Source of the DNA: Bacteroidota bacterium
GTDB taxonomy: Bacteria; Bacteroidota; Bacteroidia; Chitinophagales; Chitinophagaceae
Assembly: GCA_018268035.1 (NCBI GenBank)
Contig: JAFDXI010000161.1
Location: 62,001 to 126,000 of the forward strand
Length of the DNA: 64,000 nucleotides
Direction of reading: 5' to 3'
The notes under the pieces were generated by a model. The model made no database searches. It was not told the DNA's origin and saw nothing but the letters and a program-made list of their open reading frames with translations. Below are positions 45,411 to 54,456 of the stretch, in pieces; position 1 is the stretch's first letter, and the number at the start of each line of letters is the position of its first letter. The translations under genes were made by a program, and so were the position numbers.

Positions 45411-46250
45411 ATGAATACTTTTACTTTTGCCCGACAACAATTGGAGAGATTTCCCAAAAACATTATTATCAGAAAAATGCAACCCGTTATTACTATAAAA
45501 AATCTTAGAAAAAGTTACAATAGCAAACAGGTTTTAAAAGGTATTGACCTCGAAGTTTTTCCAGGACAGGTATTGGGTTATATTGGCCCAAATGGAGCCG
45601 GTAAAAGTACCACTGTAAAAATACTTTGTGGCCTTTTAAACGATTATGAAGGTGAAGTAACTGTAAAAGGATATGATCTAAAAAAAGATTTGTTGCCGGT
45701 GAAAGCTATGATTGGATATGTTCCTGAATCTGCTGAGCTCTATGATGTGCTTACACCAATGGAGTTTTTAAAACTTATGGGGAGCCTGTATAACCTCGAT
45801 GAAAAAATTTGTGAGAACAGGATTGAAAAAATGATGTCTGCATTAGGTATGCAGCAAAATCTCTATCAACGTATGGACACTTTCAGCAAAGGCATGAAAC
45901 AAAAAGTACTGATTGCAAGTGGCCTGCTTCATAATCCGGATATCATCATTCTCGATGAACCTTTAAGTGGCCTTGATGCCAACAGTGTTATCATCATAAA
46001 AGACCTCATCAGCAAACTGGCTAAAGAAGGAAAGACAATTTTTTATTGCAGCCACATGATGGATGTGGTGGAAAAAGTAAGTGACCGCATTATCCTGATT
46101 AACCAGGGTGTGATTGTTGCTGATGGCAGTTTTGAAGAATTGAAACAACAAGGTGGCAATACGAGCCTTGAACAAATTTTTGCGCAGCTTACAGGTAATA
46201 CATCAGGCGTACAGGTAGCAGATGAACTAATGCGTGCATTTGAAGAATAA
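45411..46250 (+). CDS. ABC transporter ATP-binding protein
   Basis: 279 residues with one nucleotide-binding domain: Walker A GPNGAGKST, Q-loop region GYVPESAELYD, signature FSKGMKQKV, Walker B IIILDEPLSGLD and the switch His in FYCSHMMD. Closest in style to the CcmA/NatA drug- or lipid-export group. The family usually begins at a residue equivalent to the Met at 45477 (MQPVITIKNLRKSY), so 45477 is an alternative start. Operon with the permease 11 nt downstream. Confidence 0.92.
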   Translation: MNTFTFARQQLERFPKNIIIRKMQPVITIKNLRKSYNSKQVLKGIDLEVFPGQVLGYIGPNGAGKSTTVKILCGLLNDYEGEVTVKGYDLKKDLLPVKAMIGYVPESAELYDVLTPMEFLKLMGSLYNLDEKICENRIEKMMSALGMQQNLYQRMDTFSKGMKQKVLIASGLLHNPDIIILDEPLSGLDANSVIIIKDLISKLAKEGKTIFYCSHMMDVVEKVSDRIILINQGVIVADGSFEELKQQGGNTSLEQIFAQLTGNTSGVQVADELMRAFEE

Positions 46251-46261
46251 GTTATCTGATT

Positions 46262-47983
46262 ATGAATTTTATCAACCGGATTTTATTAAGGTTTGCGTTG
46301 CTGCCTAAAAAATTATACAGCAGCAATGGAATAAATATATCCCACCTGCAAAGTATTTTAACTGCCAAGTTGATAATGGATGATCGCCGGCCAGCGCCAA
46401 TGATGTCAACACGCAAACAAAGACAAAAAAAAGAAGTTAGCAAAGCTACATTGACTACAATGCTGATTAGCGCTATAACTGGATGTGTATTTCTCTTTTG
46501 TTTTTCACTGGAAGCAGTTCCTATCGCACAGTTCACCTTTTATTTCTCCTATTTTATTTTCATGCTTGCCTCTACTCTGATATCAGACTTTACTTCCGTA
46601 TTGATAGATGTGCGGGATAATTATATCATTGCTCCAAAACCTGTTAACGACCGAACTGTATTGATGGCAAGGCTGCTGCACATTTTTGTACACATCTGTA
46701 AACTGGTTGTTCCCATGTTGTTGCCGGGTATCATATATGTTGGAATCCGGTTTGGAATTGCCGGAGCATTGTTATTATTCATTACAGGGTTACTCACTGT
46801 AATATTCTGTATTTTTTTGGTAAATGCATTTTATATAGTAATACTGCGCTTTACAAAGCCTGAAAAATTCAAATCCATTATCAGTTATATTCAAATTTTA
46901 TTTGCGATTGTTTTATATGCGAGTTTCCAGTTGTTACCCAGATTAGTTGGCCAGATGGAGAATTTTAATCTGCATTTTACTAAAAGCAGTTGGCTGATAG
47001 TTTTGCCTTCATACTGGTTTGCCGCCACCTGGAATGTGTTGCATACTTTACAAGGCTCACCACTGGAATACAGTGCAGCGATTTGCGGGGTTACCCTTCC
47101 TTTTTTAAGCTTATGGGCAGTGATAAAGTTCCTGGCACCTTCTTTCAACAGGAAATTATCCCTTATTTCCAATTCAGGCGAATCTATTGCAGCATCGCCA
47201 ATGCGAGGCGCGTTAGAAAATAAACAACAAAAAATAAAACTCATTGAGAGGGTTGCAACAATGACAACAAAACCCGGCTCAGAAAGAATGGGTTTTATTT
47301 TTACCTGGTATATGATGGCCCGCAACCGTGATTTTAAAATGAAAGTATATCCTGCGATTGGCTATATACTGGTTTATATCTTCATCATTTTTTTCAATGA
47401 AAAGAAATTAAACATTGTTGATATCGAACAGCAAACAGGGACCGGAAAAATGATGATCATTACGGCTTTATACTTCACCAGTTTTTTAACTTTAATGGCT
47501 GTAGCTCAGCTTGTTTATTCTGATAAATATAAGGCCGCATGGATATATTTTATTACACCTTTGAAGACTCCTGGCAATATTATTAATGGCTCTATCAAAG
47601 CGGCAATTGTAAAATTCTGTTTACCATTTATTTTCGTTTTAGGCATTGCCGGTGTTGCATTGATGGGGGTTGATTTTATTCCCAACCTTTTGCTGGCCGC
47701 CTCCAATCAGGTGGTCATTTGTTATTGCATGGTTTATTTCGGCACTAAGGATTTGCCTTTTGCAAAAAAACAAGATATTGATGCAAAGACCGGTAATTTA
47801 TTGCGCAATATGTTTAAAATGATTCTACCCTTTCTTTTAGCCATTATTCATTATTTCATCTACTCAAACATACCTTTAATCTTTCTTTCATTTATTGTTT
47901 CCTGTATAGTACTTTGGTTATTGACAGATACAGTAAAAAAAATTTCCTGGGCTGAAGTTCAAACAAGTTTTACAGAAGACTGA
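46262..47983 (+). CDS. ABC transporter permease-type membrane protein
   Basis: 573 residues with a dozen or so hydrophobic segments, split by a soluble region (~305-345, LSLISNSGESIAASPMRGALENKQQKIK). No catalytic motif. Position directly after the ATPase and its topology make it the membrane half of an ABC-2-like exporter, but it does not match a named permease family by eye. The stop is immediately adjacent to the stop of the convergent gene, with no base between. Confidence 0.78.
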   Translation: MNFINRILLRFALLPKKLYSSNGINISHLQSILTAKLIMDDRRPAPMMSTRKQRQKKEVSKATLTTMLISAITGCVFLFCFSLEAVPIAQFTFYFSYFIFMLASTLISDFTSVLIDVRDNYIIAPKPVNDRTVLMARLLHIFVHICKLVVPMLLPGIIYVGIRFGIAGALLLFITGLLTVIFCIFLVNAFYIVILRFTKPEKFKSIISYIQILFAIVLYASFQLLPRLVGQMENFNLHFTKSSWLIVLPSYWFAATWNVLHTLQGSPLEYSAAICGVTLPFLSLWAVIKFLAPSFNRKLSLISNSGESIAASPMRGALENKQQKIKLIERVATMTTKPGSERMGFIFTWYMMARNRDFKMKVYPAIGYILVYIFIIFFNEKKLNIVDIEQQTGTGKMMIITALYFTSFLTLMAVAQLVYSDKYKAAWIYFITPLKTPGNIINGSIKAAIVKFCLPFIFVLGIAGVALMGVDFIPNLLLAASNQVVICYCMVYFGTKDLPFAKKQDIDAKTGNLLRNMFKMILPFLLAIIHYFIYSNIPLIFLSFIVSCIVLWLLTDTVKKISWAEVQTSFTED

Positions 47984-48931
47984 TTAGTATTCCTGTGTAA
48001 AATAAATTACTTGTGATAAAGTATATTTTACTTGCCGGTTGTGTTGAATAGCTGGTTGCCATTTCGGAGATTCTTTTATTACATTGAGTGCTATCTCATC
48101 AAATGCAGGGAATAAAGGCGTGGAAACATGAGCATCAGTAACATTTCCATCTTCATCTATCGTCCAATCCACCACTACCACTGCTTTATCAGCATTTACA
48201 ATCTTGTATTGAGAAGGAAAATAAATATTGCCCTTTAAATATTTCATCCATGCTTTAGACCCACCGGGAAACTCTGCAGGTCTATCTTTATCAGTTGTAT
48301 CTAAAACAGGTTTACCTTCTTCATCAAAATATTGTTTGTCAATAAGCCTTCCTTTATCAAACAATTCCATTACACTTAATTTTCCATTCTTATGAAAATA
48401 TTGCCACCTGCCATTTTGTTTATATCCTGTGCTGTAACGGCCTGCAGATGCAGGGCTGCCATTATCAAACCATGAAATTTCTACTCCACTTCCATCAGGA
48501 TTCCACACAGAAGAATCTTCCATAAAACCATTAGTATGCCATGAAAGATTTATACCAACTTTGTTTCCATCTTTGTATGTGAAAGAATCTTTCATCATTT
48601 TGTTTGGATAGTAATCTAACCAAACACTATCTTTTTTCCCGTTATTATATTTCCCGATTGATTCTAAACTTTTATTTGGATAATAATATTCGAAATGTCC
48701 AACAGCAGTCTTGCAGGAAGTGTCAGTATAACTGCCTTTCATCTGCAGGCTTCTTTCATAAATAAAATAATCTTTGCGTTCCCACAAATCGCCGGTCTTA
48801 TCTAATTCAGAATAAAAACGTGCTTGTTCAGGTTCACAGGGGCTCCACCTGAAATCATAATATCTCTCAAAATGCTGTGCCCGGGTAATAAAAGGAAAAT
48901 TAATAAGGGCGAGTAAGAAAAGGCATTTCAT
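47984..48931 (-). CDS. MORN-like repeat protein with TonB C-terminal domain
   Basis: 315 residues, signal peptide MKCLFLLALINFPFITRAQ. Residues ~60-195 hold repeated YYPNKxxxSxGxYxNGKKDSxW units (HFEYYYPNKSLESIGKYNNGKKDS, WLDYYPNKMMKDSFTYKDGNK, WHTNGFMEDSSVWNPDG, WQYFHKNGKLSVMELFDKG), the MORN-like antitoxin/variant repeat. The C-terminus (~225-315) is a TonB domain (VVVVDWTIDEDGNVTDAHVSTPLFPAFDEIALNVI). No N-terminal TonB anchor or Pro-rich spacer, so it is probably not a classical energy transducer. Confidence 0.83.
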   Translation of the reverse strand: MKCLFLLALINFPFITRAQHFERYYDFRWSPCEPEQARFYSELDKTGDLWERKDYFIYERSLQMKGSYTDTSCKTAVGHFEYYYPNKSLESIGKYNNGKKDSVWLDYYPNKMMKDSFTYKDGNKVGINLSWHTNGFMEDSSVWNPDGSGVEISWFDNGSPASAGRYSTGYKQNGRWQYFHKNGKLSVMELFDKGRLIDKQYFDEEGKPVLDTTDKDRPAEFPGGSKAWMKYLKGNIYFPSQYKIVNADKAVVVVDWTIDEDGNVTDAHVSTPLFPAFDEIALNVIKESPKWQPAIQHNRQVKYTLSQVIYFTQEY

Positions 48932-49143
48932 CTTATTTCAAAAGTAATTATCAAAAATAAAAATTACAGAATTGATGATGAAATAGTTGACAATGCCTTC
49001 CTATTATGAAACCGGCCGATAAAATATATGTATGAAGTTTCCTGAATAAAATTGAAATGACTGAATTGTTATATTCAAAAACTGAGATAAGTTTTTGTTC
49101 AATTAAAAATGAAGCATAAGCAGTAATTTTTCAATCAATAATC

Positions 49144-50163
49144 TTATCCGGCATATTCCTTAACAGCATCAACAAAAGCTTTTGCATGATCAACAGGTAC
49201 ATCAGGCGTAATGCCATGCCCGAGATTAGCGATATATTTTTGTGCGCCGAAACCATCTATCATTTCTTTCACCCATCTTTTTATTTGTGGAATGGGAGCC
49301 AACAGTTTTGATGGGTCAAAATTTCCCTGCAGTGTGATGTTATAGTTGGTTAATTCTCTTGCCTGTTGTGGAGCAACTGTCCAATCCAAACCAATAGCAG
49401 CAGCAGAAGATTTACTTAGGTCTTCGAGTGCATACCAGGTTCCTTTTGGAAATAAAATCACCGGACCTTTATCTTTTATTGCATCTGCAATTTGTATGAG
49501 ATAAGGCTGTGCAAATGTTTTAAAATCTTCCGGCGATAATGCGCCAGCCCAACTATCAAAAACCTGTACACAGTCTGCACCTGATTGCAATTGCGTTGCC
49601 AGGTATTCAATTGTGATAGTTGTAATTTTTTGTAATAACGCATGCGATAGTTTTGGTTCAGTATAAGCAAACTTTTTTGCTTTGTCCCATGTCTTGCTGC
49701 CTTTACCTTCAATCATATAACAAAAAATTGTCCAAGGTGCACCGGCAAAACCAATTAATGGCACAGCGCCATTCAATTCTTTTTTTGTAAGCAATAATGC
49801 ATCAAAAACATACTTCAGATGCTCATCAACGTTTGAAATATTAAGTGCATCAATATCTTTTTGTGATTTGATAGTTTTAGGCAATGATGGCCCTTTACCT
49901 TCTTCCATAAAAACTTCAGCACCCATTGCCTGTGGTATCACCAATATGTCTGAAAAAATTATTGCAGCTTCCACACCCACCTGGCGCACTGGTTGCAGGG
50001 TGATTTCAGTTGCGAGTTCAGGTGTTTGCACGCGGGTGAAGAAATCATATTTATCCCGCAGTTTTATATAATCAGGTAAATATCTTCCGGCTTGCCTCAT
50101 CATCCAGACAGGAGGCCTATCTACTTTTTCCTGGCGTAGTGCTTTTATTAATAAATTATTCAT
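49144..50163 (-). CDS. hemE: Uroporphyrinogen decarboxylase
   Basis: 339 residues, full length. Signature 1 [17 protein letters not shown] at ~17-33 and signature 2 [22 protein letters not shown] (~144-165) are both present, as is the C-terminal [11 protein letters not shown]. It decarboxylates uroporphyrinogen III to coproporphyrinogen III in haem synthesis, which supplies the haems of the cbb3 oxidase among others. Monocistronic. Confidence 0.96.
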   Translation of the reverse strand: MNNLLIKALRQEKVDRPPVWMMRQAGRYLPDYIKLRDKYDFFTRVQTPELATEITLQPVRQVGVEAAIIFSDILVIPQAMGAEVFMEEGKGPSLPKTIKSQKDIDALNISNVDEHLKYVFDALLLTKKELNGAVPLIGFAGAPWTIFCYMIEGKGSKTWDKAKKFAYTEPKLSHALLQKITTITIEYLATQLQSGADCVQVFDSWAGALSPEDFKTFAQPYLIQIADAIKDKGPVILFPKGTWYALEDLSKSSAAAIGLDWTVAPQQARELTNYNITLQGNFDPSKLLAPIPQIKRWVKEMIDGFGAQKYIANLGHGITPDVPVDHAKAFVDAVKEYAG

Positions 50164-50299
50164 GATTTTCTGTTCTGTAACACAATTCCCGGAAAAGAAA
50201 GTGCGGCCTGTTGTATAAAATTATTTCTCTCAATATTGAATGAATAGCAGCAATAATAACCTTTCCAAATTCTAACAAATAATGTTTGATGTAAAAAAT

Positions 50300-51754
50300 T
50301 TATTGCCCCTGTGCAAGGCTAAATGCACGTTTATCACCTAACAACAACAGCAATTCTGATGAACATATTTTAAAATCACCACTAAGGCTCACATACAAAC
50401 CCAATACATCCTGTTGTTTCAAAGGTGTATCATCAATGCTTTCAAAACGCACATTGTATTGGTTCACAAGATTGGTATATACCGATCCTGTAGGCCATAC
50501 CTGTGTACCACGGTTGCTGATATTGATGAGTTTAAATTTTACACCCCCATGACGTAAACATTTATTGGCAATAGTTACTGGCTGTTCATCACTTTCAATA
50601 AAGAAATCAACGCCTATAATATTTTCAGTTACTGTGCCACTGGTTTCAAGCATAACATTTTTATCCAGTTTAAACATAGTCTTTGTGGCAGGTGTGTCTT
50701 TCAATTCAGGCTTAGCGCCCTGCTGTGGTTTCTTACTAAAATTATTGATGATGGCATTCGCAAATGCTGTAGTGTTAACAGGAGGAATGGATTTGTTACC
50801 AAAGTCACCAGTATGCACACCTTGTTCCAAAGTAAATAACAAAGCATTTTCAATCAGCACAGCGCTTTCCATTAAACCAAGATGGCGCAGCATACCGATA
50901 CCGCTCAGCAGCAATGCCGTGGGGTTAGCGATATTTTTTCCTGCAATATCAGGAGCTGTGCCATGCACTGCTTCGAAAATACAGATGTGGTCACCGATAT
51001 TTGCCGAAGGCGCAAAGCCCAATCCGCCTACTAAACCTGCACAGAGATCGCTGACGATATCTCCCTGCAGATTGGTTAATACAATCACATCAAACGTATC
51101 TGGTTTTGTGACCAGTTTCATACAGAGATCATCAACAATAACATCATCAGCTTTGAGATCAGGATAATCTTTGGCCACTTCCTGGAACACTTCGAGAAAC
51201 AAGCCATCCGTAATTTTCATTATGTTGGCTTTATGAGCACAAGTGATGCGACGCGCCTTTTTCTTACGGGCCATTTCAAAAGCATACTTGATAACCTGCA
51301 TGCTGCCTGGCCTTGTTATTATCCTTCTGCTGATAGCTACATCATTGGTGATCATGTGCTCAATACCACCATAAGTGTCTTCAATATTTTCACGCACCAC
51401 TGTTATATCAACCGGTATGCCTGCTTTGCTGAATACAGTATCCACACCATGAAGCGTTTGAAAAGTTCTTGTGTTGGCATAAGTATTCCATGTTTTACGG
51501 GCAGTAACATTGATGCTTTTGACACCTTTGCCTTTGGGCGTTTCCATCGGTCCTTTAAAAAGGATACCAAGGTCTTCAATTATTTGTTTGGCTTCAGGTG
51601 TCATGCCATTATTGTAACCTTTGTCAAACACCCATTTACCCATTTCAACAGATATATATTCCAGGGGCACTTTGGCCTCCTGAAAAATTGTTAGTACGGC
51701 ATCCATGATTTCCGGGCCAATGCCATCTCCTTTTGCAACAGCTATTTTTTGCAT
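50300..51754 (-). CDS. icd: Isocitrate dehydrogenase (long, Thermus-like form)
   Basis: 484 residues. The beta-decarboxylating dehydrogenase domain covers ~1-345: KGDGIGPEIMDAVL, NVTARKTWNTYANTRTF, VRENIEDTYGGIEHM, DDLCMKLVTKPDTFDVIVLTNLQGDIVSDL, HGTAPDIAGKNIANPTA. A further ~140 residues (from about 345) match the C-terminal domain known from Thermus isocitrate dehydrogenase. It makes 2-oxoglutarate in the TCA cycle; cofactor choice is not evident by eye. A perfect -7 box ends 4 nt before the ATG, implying a very short or absent leader. Confidence 0.93.
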   Translation of the reverse strand: MQKIAVAKGDGIGPEIMDAVLTIFQEAKVPLEYISVEMGKWVFDKGYNNGMTPEAKQIIEDLGILFKGPMETPKGKGVKSINVTARKTWNTYANTRTFQTLHGVDTVFSKAGIPVDITVVRENIEDTYGGIEHMITNDVAISRRIITRPGSMQVIKYAFEMARKKKARRITCAHKANIMKITDGLFLEVFQEVAKDYPDLKADDVIVDDLCMKLVTKPDTFDVIVLTNLQGDIVSDLCAGLVGGLGFAPSANIGDHICIFEAVHGTAPDIAGKNIANPTALLLSGIGMLRHLGLMESAVLIENALLFTLEQGVHTGDFGNKSIPPVNTTAFANAIINNFSKKPQQGAKPELKDTPATKTMFKLDKNVMLETSGTVTENIIGVDFFIESDEQPVTIANKCLRHGGVKFKLINISNRGTQVWPTGSVYTNLVNQYNVRFESIDDTPLKQQDVLGLYVSLSGDFKICSSELLLLLGDKRAFSLAQGQ

Positions 51755-51758
51755 GGCG

Positions 51759-51766
51759 CAAATGTA
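51759..51766 (-). promoter_or_regulatory. -7 box directly before icd
   Basis: TACATTTG on the minus strand, with only GCGCC... separating it from the ATG at 51754. Transcription would start at or next to the start codon. Confidence 0.5.
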
Positions 51767-52119
51767 AGCACAGCAGGCATTTTAAATAAATGAAAGAAAA
51801 ATAAATGATCAGGGAATTGTAATAATTTTTTGAAGCATACATTTAAACATCTTCATTTCACTTATATTTCAGGTCTAATCACAACAGGTTTTATAACATG
51901 AATGTTTTTTCAATTTTTTTTAAAAATCATTTAGGAGATGTATTAATATTTGAAATTTTTCTTTCACTCAGCTCGCTTCTTTTTTTATATATTTTATCAA
52001 TTCCTGTTAATATCAACCAAAAAATACACCCGGAACAATACATATTAAAATAATATTTAAAAAGTTGGTCGGGAATTTGTAATTAGCAGAGATTATTCTC
52101 AAACTAAAAACAATACATC
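51767..52119. other. Intergenic region between icd and the OmpA-like gene
   Basis: About 350 nt, very AT-rich. It contains the 51-codon frame at 51898-52053 listed separately and must hold the promoter of the OmpA-like gene, though no TAnnTTTG box is evident in the plus orientation. Confidence 0.4.
51898..52053 (+). CDS. Possible 51-residue single-pass membrane peptide
   Basis: ATG-initiated frame, N-terminus MNVFSIFFKNHLGDVL, then a hydrophobic segment IFEIFLSLSSLLFLYILSI and a polar C-terminus. It is 66 nt upstream of the OmpA-like lipoprotein gene on the same strand. No Shine-Dalgarno sequence, no homologue recognised; could be chance in AT-rich DNA. Confidence 0.2.
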   Translation: MNVFSIFFKNHLGDVLIFEIFLSLSSLLFLYILSIPVNINQKIHPEQYILK

Positions 52120-52995
52120 GTGAAATTAAAATCAGGTTTAATGCTTGGCACAGCAATGATACTGCTCGGTGCAGGATGTGTAAGTACTAAAAAGTATCAG
52201 TCATTGCAGGCTGATTATAGCAATATGCAAGGTAAGGTCAATGCAATAGCTCAGGAAAATGAACAAAATAAATCAAGCCTCGAAGCTGCCAATGTAAAAA
52301 TTGCCGGTTTGCAGGATCAATTGAAGGCTGAAAGAAAACACAATCAATCTTTACAGAATGCATTGGATAAATGTCTCACTTCTACCAACCAGGGCAATGC
52401 AAATATTTCCAAATTAGTGGATGAGATCAATGCTTCCAACAAGTATATTCAGCAGTTAGTGAATTCAAAAAATAAAAGTGATTCTTTAAATATGGTTTTA
52501 ACCAACAATCTTACAAGGTCGCTGAGCAGGGACGAACTACAGGATGTGGATGTTAAAGTGTTGAAAGGCGTTGTATATATTTCACTTTCTGATAACATGC
52601 TTTACAAATCGGGGAGTTATGAAATATCAGACAAGGCAAATGCAACGCTTGCAAAAATTGCAAAAATCATTATGGATTATAAAGATTATGATGTGCTGAT
52701 TGAAGGCAATACTGATAATGTGCCTATTTCAAAACCTAACATACGTAACAACTGGGATTTAAGTGGACTAAGAGCATCATCTGTGGTACAGGCATTGCAA
52801 AACCAGTTTGGTGTTGATCCGAAGCGTTTGACTGCAGGTGGTCGTGGAGAATATAATCCTATTGCAAGTAATGACACTGATGACGGAAGATCAAGAAACA
52901 GGCGTACTGAAATTATTATAACACCCAAACTTGATCAGTTCATGGAATTAATTGACAAAGCACCTGAACAAGGGGCTGATGAAACACAACAATAG
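52120..52995 (+). CDS. OmpA family outer-membrane lipoprotein
   Basis: 291 residues from a GTG start. Lipoprotein signal MKLKSGLMLGTAMILLGAGC with acylated Cys at 20. Residues ~25-150 form a coiled coil (KYQSLQADYSNMQGKV, SSLEAANVKIAGLQDQLKAE, NASNKYIQQLVNSK). The C-terminal OmpA peptidoglycan-binding domain (~165-280) has the signature IEGNTDNVPIS...NWDLSGLRASSVVQAL and GRGEYNPIASNDTDDGRSRNRRTEI. It probably links outer membrane and peptidoglycan. Own terminator. Confidence 0.92.
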   Translation: MKLKSGLMLGTAMILLGAGCVSTKKYQSLQADYSNMQGKVNAIAQENEQNKSSLEAANVKIAGLQDQLKAERKHNQSLQNALDKCLTSTNQGNANISKLVDEINASNKYIQQLVNSKNKSDSLNMVLTNNLTRSLSRDELQDVDVKVLKGVVYISLSDNMLYKSGSYEISDKANATLAKIAKIIMDYKDYDVLIEGNTDNVPISKPNIRNNWDLSGLRASSVVQALQNQFGVDPKRLTAGGRGEYNPIASNDTDDGRSRNRRTEIIITPKLDQFMELIDKAPEQGADETQQ

Positions 52996-53015
52996 TAATG
53001 TTGATACATTTCTTA

Positions 53016-53050
53016 AAAATGCTTCTTTAAAAATAGAGAAGCATTTTTTT
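53016..53050 (+). terminator. Rho-independent terminator of the OmpA-like gene
   Basis: AATGCTTCT (53018-53026) pairs with AGAAGCATT (53037-53045); the following T-run extends to 53050. Confidence 0.88.
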
Positions 53051-53116
53051 TGAAAATGATGGATTCAAATTTTTTATTTACACAATAAAGAATTTTCAAT
53101 AGAGTAGATAACAATA

Positions 53117-53124
53117 TAATTTTG
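53117..53124 (+). promoter_or_regulatory. -7 box for cbpA
   Basis: TAATTTTG fits TAnnTTTG, 76 nt upstream of the cbpA start. No clear TTG at the -33 distance. Confidence 0.4.
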
Positions 53125-53199
53125 CAAGTGAAGATTTCTTATGTTTTTTAATAAACTTATTAACTTCAACACACTTATTTAAAAGGTCAAAAAAATAAC

Positions 53200-54093
53200 A
53201 TGGCATTTGTAGATTATTATCAGACATTAGGTGTTGGGAAAAATGCAACTGAGGAAGAAATTAAAAAAGCATACCGTAAACTGGCCAGGAAATATCATCC
53301 GGACCTGAACCCAAATGATAAAGAAGCCAATAAAAAATTTCAACAAATTAATGAAGCCAATGAAGTGTTGAGTGACCCTGAAAAAAGAAAAAAATATGAA
53401 GCTTATGGTGAGCATTGGCAACATGCTGAACAATATGAGCAGGCCAAACAACAACAGGCAAACAGGAATACCAATAACTGGCAGGAATATACTTATTCAG
53501 GCTCTACCGGTGAAGGAGATTATTCTGATTTTTTCGAATCTTTATTTGGTGGTGCCAGAGGAAGAAGCAGTCATTCACATACTCAATTTCGTGGTAATGA
53601 TTTCAATGCTTCTCTCAATTTAAGTTTACGAGATGCCTACACCACGCACAAACAAACATTTACCATCAATGATAAACAGGTAAGGATTACTATACCTGCG
53701 GGTGTAGCCAATGGTCAAGTAATAAAATTAAAGGGATATGGAAGCCCTGGTATTAATGGCGGCCCTGCAGGTGATTTGTATATCTCTTTTATAATTGATG
53801 ATGATGCACAATTAAAGCGGGTAGGTAATGATCTTTATACAACAGCATCAATTGATTTATACACTGCAGTGCTGGGTGGAGATTTTACATTGGAAACACT
53901 GGATGGTAAAATCAAATTAAAAATAAATCCGGAGACACAAAATGGAAGTACTGTAAGACTAAAAGGGAAAGGCTTCCCTTTGTATAAAGAAGAAGGAAAA
54001 TTTGGTGATCTGTTTGTAACATGGCAGGTTAAAATACCAACACACCTTACAGAAAAGCAAAAAGAATTATTCAGAGAATTATCCAAATTATAA
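53200..54093 (+). CDS. cbpA: DnaJ-class co-chaperone, CbpA-like
   Basis: 297 residues. J domain at ~1-70 with [33 protein letters not shown] including the HPD tripeptide; a short Gln/Gly-rich linker; then the two-part DnaJ C-terminal substrate-binding region (~125-295: [21 protein letters not shown]..., [25 protein letters not shown]). There is no zinc-finger Cys-rich domain, which fits CbpA/DnaJ type II. It stimulates DnaK and, in E. coli, binds curved DNA. The next gene, 2 nt downstream, is the CbpM-type modulator. Confidence 0.92.
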   Translation: MAFVDYYQTLGVGKNATEEEIKKAYRKLARKYHPDLNPNDKEANKKFQQINEANEVLSDPEKRKKYEAYGEHWQHAEQYEQAKQQQANRNTNNWQEYTYSGSTGEGDYSDFFESLFGGARGRSSHSHTQFRGNDFNASLNLSLRDAYTTHKQTFTINDKQVRITIPAGVANGQVIKLKGYGSPGINGGPAGDLYISFIIDDDAQLKRVGNDLYTTASIDLYTAVLGGDFTLETLDGKIKLKINPETQNGSTVRLKGKGFPLYKEEGKFGDLFVTWQVKIPTHLTEKQKELFRELSKL

Positions 54094-54095
54094 AT

Positions 54096-54416
54096 ATGCA
54101 AAACGAAAACCTGATACCGGTAGAAATTTGTCATACCCGCTATAATGTTGAAATTTCTTTTCTGCAGTCACTCGACCAATATGGTTTTATTCACCTGGTT
54201 TCAGTGGAAGAGAAACAGTATATTGAAACAGATGAGCTGCAAATACTCGAGAAGTTCATCAGGATGCATTATGATTTAAACATCAACCTGGAAGGTATTG
54301 AAGCCATTAGTTTTTTGCTTGATCGTGTTCAGAATATGCAGGATGAAATTGCTTACCTGAAAAGCAAATTAAAAGCAACGACACAACATTTTCTTACGAC
54401 GGATGATGATATGTAA
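54096..54416 (+). CDS. cbpM: CbpM-like chaperone modulator
   Basis: 106 residues, mostly helical, of the MerR-like CbpM family: VEICHTRYNVEISFLQSLDQYGFIHL and YIETDELQILEKFIRMHYDLNINLEGIEAISFLLDRVQNMQDEIAYLK, ending in a coiled coil. In E. coli CbpM binds the J domain of CbpA and inhibits it. Linkage to cbpA makes the assignment secure. Confidence 0.9.
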   Translation: MQNENLIPVEICHTRYNVEISFLQSLDQYGFIHLVSVEEKQYIETDELQILEKFIRMHYDLNINLEGIEAISFLLDRVQNMQDEIAYLKSKLKATTQHFLTTDDDM

Positions 54417-54456
54417 TCTTTGTAATCGAAAGTCAAGATAATCCAGTCTTAAAAAA

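Noticed and set aside
45411-47983. Bacteriocin or antibiotic-export cluster around the ABC pair
   Set aside because: No precursor peptide, modification enzyme or accessory gene is next to it; nothing beyond a two-gene exporter is supported.
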